A stretch of DNA of 19,816 bases from Coraliomargarita sp965656715 (GTDB lineage Bacteria > Verrucomicrobiota > Verrucomicrobiia > Opitutales > Coraliomargaritaceae), in contig CBFHLR010000053.1 in NCBI GenBank assembly GCA_965656715.1, positions 1-19,816 on the forward strand, read 5' to 3'. Below, in pieces: positions 6,663-13,383 of this stretch. The translations under genes and the position numbers were made by a program. The first letter of the stretch is position 1, and each line of letters begins with the position of its first letter. Below the pieces are notes generated by a model, which saw only the letters and a program-made list of their open reading frames with translations, made no database searches and was not told the DNA's origin.

Positions 6663-8084
6663 GTCAGATTCGTTTGTGTTTGATTCTGTGCTTTCGATAG
6701 GAGTCTCTTCGGTATTGGAAATTCCGATACGCTCTGTGATACGGCTGACATCGAAGAAGCTGACGTAAACGACGAAGCTGAGTAGGACGAGGACGAAGGC
6801 CCCTTGGACGTTCTCCATCAACTTGCGTGGTAGTGGTCGGCCCAAGACTTTGGATATGGTTGCAAATAGCATGTGCCCGCCGTCCAGCACCGGGATCGGC
6901 AGCAAGTTGAACAACGCAAGATTCACATTGATGAGTGCCAGGAACCAAATGAGGTCGATCCAGCCGTAGCGTGCCATCGTGCTGAGGCCGTCAACGATCC
7001 CAACGGGACCACTCATATTGCGGACCTTCACATCTGAGCCCCGATGAACGAGTGCATAGAGAGTCATACGCATGGTATTTGCCATGATGCTGAGTTGCTC
7101 GATTGGGTTGCGATGAACGCGCACTTTTTTGGCATCGTAATAGTAGGCAAAGCCGAATCGTAAGCGATCTTCGCCCTTGGCGATGATTGGTTCAATCGGG
7201 AGTGTGATTTCTTCGCCATCGCGCAGCACGGTGACATCGATGCTGCCCCCTTGGTGATTTTGAAGAAAGAGGTGTAAGAACGCTGAGGACTCAATGCTTT
7301 CGCCATTCAGAGCGACAGGAATGTCGCCGACTTCCATCCCAGCGGCCTCAGCTGGCATGCCGTGTTGGACTTGAGTGACGACTAAATTGCTGTCCGGTTG
7401 TAGGCCTAGTGCTCGGATCGCTTCGGAGCTCACTAACTCTGGATAGGCCACGACTGAATGCGTTTCGCCGTTACGCAGATACTCGATTTCGACTTGCGGA
7501 CGGTCATCTACGCTGCGCCCGGTGCTAGTCATCACCGCATTCATCAGCTGCATCCAGTCTCCGACGTGCTGATCATCGATGCGTTGAATCTCGTCGCCAA
7601 CCTCAATGCCAGCTGCATATGCCGGGCCTGGGACGACTTCACCCTCACTGTTGACGATTTCTTCGGGCACAATGTCGACTTGTGTGGATTTGATGATGTC
7701 GCGTCCGACGTTCCAAAGGACCAGTGAAATCAGGAATGCCAGGATGATGTTAAAGACCGCGCCCATGACGGCCACGATCATCTTGTCGGCATAGGAGATC
7801 GGAGGCAGCGTGCTGCCTTCCTCTTCTTCTGCCCCTTCGAGTCGGCCCATGTCGGCCAGTTGTGGCAGCGAGACATAACCACCCAGTGGCAGTAGCGAAA
7901 TTCGGAAGTCGGTGCCTTTCCAGTTCCAGCCGCAGATGCGTGGCCCGAAGCCAATAGAGAAGCGATCAGCAATGAGTCCGCGCTTCTTGGCTGCAATGAA
8001 GTGTCCGAGCTCGTGGATGAAAATCGAAAAGCCCAAGCAAAACAGGGCGATGAAGATATACCAGAAATTTGAGATAAATGCCAT
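6654..8084 (-). CDS. rseP: RseP family site-2 intramembrane zinc metalloprotease
   Basis: RseP cleaves membrane-embedded substrates such as anti-sigma factors and remnant signal peptides in the inner membrane. The 476-residue protein has the M50B layout: TM1 carrying HELGH (24-28), a second helix near 102-124, two PDZ domains (about 135-220 and 225-300), and the C-terminal membrane pair with NLLPIPVLDGGH (393-404; Asp401 is the third zinc ligand). A final TM lies near 427-445, followed by an acidic, Ser/Thr-rich tail (ISNTEETPIESTESNTNESD) that is longer than in E. coli RseP. An acidic insert (EGAEEEEG) sits at 83-90. The gene lies 38 bp downstream of dxr. No anti-sigma or sigma gene is in the window, so the substrate is unknown. 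Confidence 0.95.
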   Translation of the reverse strand: MAFISNFWYIFIALFCLGFSIFIHELGHFIAAKKRGLIADRFSIGFGPRICGWNWKGTDFRISLLPLGGYVSLPQLADMGRLEGAEEEEGSTLPPISYADKMIVAVMGAVFNIILAFLISLVLWNVGRDIIKSTQVDIVPEEIVNSEGEVVPGPAYAAGIEVGDEIQRIDDQHVGDWMQLMNAVMTSTGRSVDDRPQVEIEYLRNGETHSVVAYPELVSSEAIRALGLQPDSNLVVTQVQHGMPAEAAGMEVGDIPVALNGESIESSAFLHLFLQNHQGGSIDVTVLRDGEEITLPIEPIIAKGEDRLRFGFAYYYDAKKVRVHRNPIEQLSIMANTMRMTLYALVHRGSDVKVRNMSGPVGIVDGLSTMARYGWIDLIWFLALINVNLALFNLLPIPVLDGGHMLFATISKVLGRPLPRKLMENVQGAFVLVLLSFVVYVSFFDVSRITERIGISNTEETPIESTESNTNESDTE

Positions 8085-8122
8085 TTATCGTATGAGGGTG
8101 TGAAAGTGAACGGTGGGGTGGT

Positions 8123-9274
8123 CTAGAATGCGGATGCTTGTGTCCGTGTTTCTAAATCCACAGCAAGTAAGTCGTCGATTGAGTTTGGCTGTGCAGGATG
8201 AATCGTTTCGAGTGCAGATTCAATGACACGTGGAATGTCGAGATAGCGGATCTCTTTGTTCAGGAAGCGTGCAACGGCGATCTCGTTGGCTGCGTTAAAA
8301 ATGGCTGGAGCGCTGCCACCGGATTTGAGTGCGTCGTAGGATAGTTTCAGGCACGGGTAGCGCGAGAAATCCGGTGCGCGAAAGTCCCATTGCATTGCCT
8401 GCTTAAAGTCGAGTGTCTGGTCCACGCCTTTGGCACGGTCCGGATAGAGCAGGCAGTGCTGAATAGCAAAAGTCATAGAGGGCGGGCTGAATTGACCGAG
8501 GATGGAGCCGTCGACGAATTGGACAAAGGAGTGGGCGATACTTTGCGGATGAATGACCACCTCGAGTCGCTCAGGTTCCAAGCCAAATAGCCAGTGCGCT
8601 TCAATCAGCTCGAGGCCCTTGTTGGCCATGGTCGCGGAGTCGACGGTGATCTTGGGTCCCATCGACCAGTTTGGATGCTGGGTTGCATCGGCTGGTGTGA
8701 CCTTGGCGAGTGCTTCCACCGGTGTGTCGCGGAATTGTCCGCCAGAGGCGGTCAGAATCAGCTTGTCGATGTGCTTGCTCGGGCTGTCCTGAATACACTG
8801 AAAGATGGCGTTGTGCTCACTGTCGGTCGGGAGCAGGCGCACGCCTTTACGTTTGGCTGCTTCGATGACAAAGGCGCCACCGAGCACAAGCAGCTCTTTG
8901 TTGGCGAGGGCAATGTCTTTACCAGCTTCAATGGCCGCAAGTGCGGGCTTAAGGCCGCAGGCACCGACGACCGCGACGAGCACGATGTCAGCCTCGGGCA
9001 GTGTGGCGAGTTTGCAGAGTGCCTCTTCGCCCCAGGCGAGTTGGATGCCTGTTGGGAAGTCGGATGCTTGAGCATAAGCCTGCTCATCAGCCAGCACCGC
9101 GTGGGGGACCTTGAATTCCTTGCAGATGTCCGCGAGCTCTGAGTGGCGTGAATGTGCCGCAACGCCGACCAGTTCCAGTTTGTCACTGTGTTGACGGAGC
9201 ACACGTAAGGTGCTGCCACCGATCGATCCGGTCGCGCCGAGCAGAACGAGCTTCTTTCGGGCTGTATCGGACAT
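8123..9274 (-). CDS. dxr: 1-deoxy-D-xylulose 5-phosphate reductoisomerase
   Basis: DXR (IspC) converts DXP to MEP with NADPH, the committed step of the MEP isoprenoid pathway, in the cytoplasm. The 383-residue protein has the NADPH loop GATGSIGG (13-20), ANKE (124-127), the metal and substrate residues Asp151, Glu153 and Glu222 in PTDSEHNAIF and NKGLELIEA, and the flexible-loop His200, Trp203 and Met205 in HPNWSMGPKITVDSATM. These map to E. coli D150, E152, E231, H209, W212 and M214, so all catalytic positions are present. The start lies 6 bp after the cdsA stop and no other in-frame start fits the family. Close spacing indicates cotranscription with cdsA and rseP. Confidence 0.98.
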   Translation of the reverse strand: MSDTARKKLVLLGATGSIGGSTLRVLRQHSDKLELVGVAAHSRHSELADICKEFKVPHAVLADEQAYAQASDFPTGIQLAWGEEALCKLATLPEADIVLVAVVGACGLKPALAAIEAGKDIALANKELLVLGGAFVIEAAKRKGVRLLPTDSEHNAIFQCIQDSPSKHIDKLILTASGGQFRDTPVEALAKVTPADATQHPNWSMGPKITVDSATMANKGLELIEAHWLFGLEPERLEVVIHPQSIAHSFVQFVDGSILGQFSPPSMTFAIQHCLLYPDRAKGVDQTLDFKQAMQWDFRAPDFSRYPCLKLSYDALKSGGSAPAIFNAANEIAVARFLNKEIRYLDIPRVIESALETIHPAQPNSIDDLLAVDLETRTQASAF

Positions 9275-9280
9275 GCAGTC

Positions 9281-10111
9281 TTAGAACAGTGTGTATTTGA
9301 AGAGCAAGTAGCCGAGTGGGGCAGTCAAAATTAGACTGTCTGAGAGGTCGAACACGCCCCCAATGCCAGGGATAATGTTTCCGGAGTCTTTGACTTCCGC
9401 TTGGCGCTTGAAGGCCGATTCAACGAGGTCCGAGGCAATCGAGGCGACAGAGATTGGAATCGCGATCATTGCCGCAAGAAACAGATTGAAGCCTTCTGGA
9501 GCATGCACGCGGAACACGCCGAGCAGGATCATACCGACGAGCATGGAAACAACGATGCCACCCGCGGCTCCCTCATAGGTTTTCTTCGGGCTAATTACGG
9601 AGAGTGGTGTCTTGCCGACTTGCATGCCGACGAGCAGGCCGCCGACGTCGGTGCACTTTGCCACTGCGATCACCCATACGGTAAGGAAGAGGCCGGTGGA
9701 GGTCTCGTAGCCATTCACTTCTGCGAGCTTAACGGTCTTCAGCATGAAGTGCAGCAGGAAGGGCACGTAAACGAGGCCGAACAGGGTTGGCATGAAGCTA
9801 CGTAGGCGACCGGCCTGTAGGTCCATCCGAATAATGGTGATCGTGAGCACCAGGAAGCTGAGTAGGAAGAGGTCGTTACCTGCATCGAGTCCGCCAAGAT
9901 AGTAGCTACCGACGGTAATGGCGACGCCACAGCCGAGTCCGAGGCTCTTCATTGGTTTGAGGCCCATCTTCTCAAAGAGCTGATAGAGTTCCAGCTGTGT
10001 AAAGAAAGCGACTGCGGCGACTAGTAGGACGCCTGCATGGATGCCAAAAATAGCGAGTGAGACTCCTAGGGTTAACCAAAGAACGGTGAAACTGAAAATG
10101 CGTTGTTTCAT
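9281..10111 (-). CDS. cdsA: Phosphatidate cytidylyltransferase (CDP-diacylglycerol synthase)
   Basis: CdsA makes CDP-diacylglycerol from CTP and phosphatidate in the inner membrane, feeding phospholipid synthesis. The 276-residue product is largely hydrophobic, with about eight membrane segments. ISPKKTYEGAAGG (173-185) is the conserved cytoplasmic loop. The C-terminal signature (about 227-260) keeps SDLVES, FKRQAEVKDSG and the Asp pair (Asp255, Asp258). The usual PGHGGxxDRxDS reads PGIGGVFDLSDS, so the His and the Arg of the PROSITE-style motif are Ile and Leu. I believe such variants occur in related phyla, but I cannot check. The gene lies 60 bp after uppS and 6 bp before dxr. Confidence 0.93.
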   Translation of the reverse strand: MKQRIFSFTVLWLTLGVSLAIFGIHAGVLLVAAVAFFTQLELYQLFEKMGLKPMKSLGLGCGVAITVGSYYLGGLDAGNDLFLLSFLVLTITIIRMDLQAGRLRSFMPTLFGLVYVPFLLHFMLKTVKLAEVNGYETSTGLFLTVWVIAVAKCTDVGGLLVGMQVGKTPLSVISPKKTYEGAAGGIVVSMLVGMILLGVFRVHAPEGFNLFLAAMIAIPISVASIASDLVESAFKRQAEVKDSGNIIPGIGGVFDLSDSLILTAPLGYLLFKYTLF

Positions 10112-10171
10112 TTAGATGTGATCAGACTGTAGTCGGTAGAAGGTGTGTTCAGGGGAATGGATGGAGTTTGC

Positions 10172-10912
10172 TTAGCTTTGGCGAATTTGATCGCCAGTTT
10201 TTCCGTAACGACGCTCACGCGATGCATAATTTTCGAGTGCGAGCTTGAATTGCTTTTGATCAAAGTCAGGCCAGAGCACGTCAGTGATGTAGATTTCAGC
10301 GTAGGCGGCTTGCATGAGCAAGAAATTGCTTAAGCGACATTCGCCGGAGGTGCGGACCACCAGATCGGGGTCTGGCATGTCGCCCGTATATAAATAGGGG
10401 CGCAGGTCGTCGTAATCCAATGCGTCTAGATCGAGCTTGCCGGATTGTGCATCGGCTGCTGCGGCTTTAAAAGCGTCGACCAACTCGGTTCGCGAACCAT
10501 AGTTGAGTGCGAGCGCGAGTGTGTGCTCGGTAAAATCAGCGGTCTTTGCCTCTGCCTCGCGCAGGCGCTCTTGGATGTGAGCTGGTAGTTCTTGGTAACG
10601 ACCGACCACGCGGAGGCGGATCTTGCGCTTCAGGAGTTCTTTCAACTGATCAGCAAGAAAGCGGTCCAGCAGTTGCATGAGCCCATCGATCTCGTCCTGC
10701 GGTCGGTTCCAGTTCTCCACGCTAAAGGCATAGAGGGTAATGTAGGGGACCTTGTTTTCCTGTGCTGCTTGCAGTGTGCGCTTGACTGCTTCGGCGCCAC
10801 GACGGTGGCCTTCAATGCGCGGAAGTCCGCGTTGTTTCGCCCAACGACCATTGCCATCCATTATAATGGCGACGTGTTGAGGGTGTCTGGAAGGTTCGCT
10901 GCTGGCGTTCAC
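10172..10912 (-). CDS. uppS: Undecaprenyl diphosphate synthase (cis-prenyltransferase)
   Basis: UppS condenses farnesyl diphosphate with eight isopentenyl units to form the C55 carrier lipid for peptidoglycan and surface glycans. The 246-residue protein carries every family motif: HVAIIMDGNGRWA (13-25, catalytic Asp19), GHRRGAEA (35-42), SVENW (64-68), RTSGECRLSNFLL (187-199) with diphosphate-binding Arg187 and Arg193, AEIYITDVLWPDF (205-217, Glu206 for Mg), and RERRYG (232-237). The residue after FLL is Met where Trp is usual. The start is a GTG at 10912-10910; the first downstream ATG would remove the catalytic motif. It is the first gene of the minus-strand block, and its promoter should lie in 10913-11063. 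Confidence 0.97.
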   Translation of the reverse strand: MNASSEPSRHPQHVAIIMDGNGRWAKQRGLPRIEGHRRGAEAVKRTLQAAQENKVPYITLYAFSVENWNRPQDEIDGLMQLLDRFLADQLKELLKRKIRLRVVGRYQELPAHIQERLREAEAKTADFTEHTLALALNYGSRTELVDAFKAAAADAQSGKLDLDALDYDDLRPYLYTGDMPDPDLVVRTSGECRLSNFLLMQAAYAEIYITDVLWPDFDQKQFKLALENYASRERRYGKTGDQIRQS

Positions 10913-11063
10913 TGCTGTGTATCAAAGTTAGGGAAACAGTCGATAAAACGGTCTGAGCGCCGCGGCGCAAGGGGAGAGTGTCGAGAGTTGAAAGTTGTTC
11001 GTTGCTTACTGTTAGTTGAGTTTTGGATTCACATTTCAAGTTTCAGGTCTCAACTTTCTGGTC
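10913..11063. promoter_or_regulatory. Divergent intergenic region between uppS and the FmdB-like gene
   Basis: This 151-bp gap must hold the minus-strand operon promoter and probably the plus-strand one, although no good -35/-10 pair is apparent. It contains a perfect 12-bp palindrome, GCGCCGCGGCGC, at 10957-10968. An 8-bp inverted repeat GAAAGTTG (10990-10997)/CAACTTTC (11051-11058) sits immediately before the FmdB-like start. The segment from 10981 on is built of short related pieces (agttgaaagttg, tttcaagtttcag). No Shine-Dalgarno sequence is evident on either side. Confidence 0.45.
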
Positions 11064-11273
11064 ATGCCGACATATGTGTATGAAACGATTCCGCAACAGG
11101 CGGGACAGAAGCCACAGCAATTTGAGCTACAGCAATCCATGAAGGATGCACCGCTTAAGACACACCCGGAAACGGGTGAGCCCGTGCAGCGGGTTATTTC
11201 AGGTGGCTACGGCACGATCTCGAGTGGCAAGGACGCTGGCGGCAGCTGCGGTTCTGGTTGCGGTTGCTGCTAA
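11064..11273 (+). CDS. FmdB-family-like small protein lacking the zinc-ribbon cysteines
   Basis: The 69-residue protein opens MPTYVYE, the hallmark start of the FmdB regulatory/zinc-ribbon family (usually MPxYEYxCxxCG), and contains the family's HPETGEPVQRVISGG segment at 34-48. The four ribbon cysteines are absent: the position after MPTYVYE, where Cys is expected, is not Cys, and the CPxCG knuckle is replaced by HPETG. Cysteines occur only in the C-terminal tail, CGSGCGCC (62-69), which resembles the Cys/Gly-rich end of some FmdB proteins. A TTG at 11016 would add 16 residues, but the family opening fixes the ATG at 11064. Function is unknown; FmdB proteins have been proposed as regulators, with little experimental support. 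Confidence 0.78.
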   Translation: MPTYVYETIPQQAGQKPQQFELQQSMKDAPLKTHPETGEPVQRVISGGYGTISSGKDAGGSCGSGCGCC

Positions 11274-11294
11274 ACCAATGCACTGAATCAGCGC

Positions 11295-11350
11295 CCACGA
11301 ATTCTTCGATCACGTATTTAATTCGTGGAAATTTGTGCAATTTGTGGGCT
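11295..11350 (+). repeat. Short AATTYGTG-type repeats and 9-bp inverted repeat
   Basis: CCACGAATT (11295-11303) and AATTCGTGG (11320-11328) form a perfect 9-bp inverted repeat. The right arm is the first of three degenerate direct units read in series: AATTCGTGG, AATTTGTGC, AATTTGTGG (11320-11347). They lie 20-75 bp upstream of the small ORF at 11370, so they could be part of its promoter region, a terminator-like hairpin for the FmdB-like gene, or a dispersed intergenic repeat. A weak AT-rich -10-like stretch (ttttatat) follows at 11354-11361. Confidence 0.55.
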
Positions 11351-11369
11351 AACTTTTATATCTAGATAC

Positions 11370-11600
11370 ATGTCTAAAATTCGCCAAATCGACTACGCCA
11401 CGCCACGCACGCTGGTTTCCTACACCGGTAAACGCACAGTGCGCATGACTGGACAGGAGACTCGCTATAAGTTCTCCGGCATCATGCTGGAGGGCGAGGA
11501 GGATGAGTTCGCCAAGATCGGCGAAGAGCGCAAAGACTGGCAGAAATCGGCCTTTCCTTTGCCATGGACCGACTCGCCCGATGTGGTGCGGCCGGAATAG
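11370..11600 (+). CDS. Small conserved-looking protein of unknown function
   Basis: The 76-residue soluble, charged protein (MSKIRQIDYATPRTLVSYTG...) has no recognised domain, signal peptide or membrane segment. It has an Arg/Lys-rich N-terminal half, an acidic middle (LEGEEDEFAKIGEERKDWQ) and a Pro/Trp C-terminus (FPLPWTDSPDVV). The ATG at 11370 is preferred over a GTG at 11325, because the extra 15 residues of the longer reading come from the intergenic repeat sequence (MEICAICGLTFISRY). Codon use resembles the neighbours. It lies just before the rpsP-trmD-rplS group, where many bacteria have ffh or a KH-domain protein, but it resembles neither. Confidence 0.65.
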   Translation: MSKIRQIDYATPRTLVSYTGKRTVRMTGQETRYKFSGIMLEGEEDEFAKIGEERKDWQKSAFPLPWTDSPDVVRPE

Positions 11601-11626
11601 TTGGCTGAAAAATCACAGTCTCTACA

Positions 11627-11704
11627 CTTGACAGGTCTCGACTCGGGCCCTTTTTTCTTCGCTTTTCTCAATTTCCGGCATCCGCCCAACACCTTTTTAC
11701 TATT
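11627..11704 (+). promoter_or_regulatory. rpsP leader with CTTGACAGG motif
   Basis: CTTGACAGG at 11627-11635 is identical to the 9-mer in front of rpsT and holds a perfect TTGACA. It is followed by a strongly pyrimidine-rich leader (cccttttttcttcgcttttc, then acctttttac just before the start). As at rpsT, no TATAAT-like hexamer is present at the expected spacing, and the ATG has no Shine-Dalgarno sequence (it is preceded by ttttactatt). Confidence 0.4.
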
Positions 11705-11980
<276 letters not shown>

Positions 11981-12028
11981 AGCTCGGTAGTTCAATCCGC
12001 TCGCTTTAACAACGGCGGAGAGTGCATC

Positions 12029-13092
<1,064 letters not shown>

Positions 13093-13115
13093 TCTTCAGA
13101 CTCAGGTAGAATTTC

Positions 13116-13149
13116 AAAAAGGTCGTCCCGGTTTGGGGCGGCCTTTTTT
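13116..13149 (+). terminator. Rho-independent terminator of rpsP-trmD-rplS
   Basis: The arm AAAAAGGTCGTCCC (13116-13129) pairs with GGGGCGGCCTTTTT (13135-13148) through Watson-Crick and G-U pairs around a 5-nt loop (ggttt). It runs into a T6 tract and has an A5 tract on the other side, so it may also act on minus-strand transcription. Confidence 0.88.
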
Positions 13150-13172
13150 GTGTATTGGTTTGTGGGTGGTGT

Positions 13173-13272
13173 GCTCGCTTGCCGTTTCGGCGAGCTCAAG
13201 GCTCCGCGCTAGTCGAGGAGCGAGCGCTTTTTGCTCGTGTCCGCTGGCTCTGGGGCGTCCGCAAGCGGACAC
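13173..13272. repeat. Cluster of G+C-rich inverted repeats after the rplS terminator
   Basis: Several stems follow one another in this non-coding gap. They are GCTCGC (13173-13178)/GCGAGC (13190-13195), CGAGC (13221-13225)/GCTCG around cgctttttg, and GTGTCCGCT (13237-13245)/AGCGGACAC (13264-13272). The last has an alternative inner pair GTCCGC/GCGGAC separated by two A. The rest of the 291-bp gap (13093-13383) holds the terminator, an AT-rich stretch before the next gene and no ORF I would support. Confidence 0.55.
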
Positions 13273-13383
13273 GCCACAGAATGGCATGCCCACCTGCTCG
13301 AAATAAATGGCACTTTCCGCATCGCGGAACCTTGCAGCCAAACGGTTTTCACATAACTTTATCACTTTCCGTCATAAGTTACT

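Noticed and set aside
8594..9142. Plus-strand ORF of 182 codons antisense to dxr
   Set aside because: dxr carries all catalytic motifs on the other strand; the antisense reading has no domain and no plausible context.
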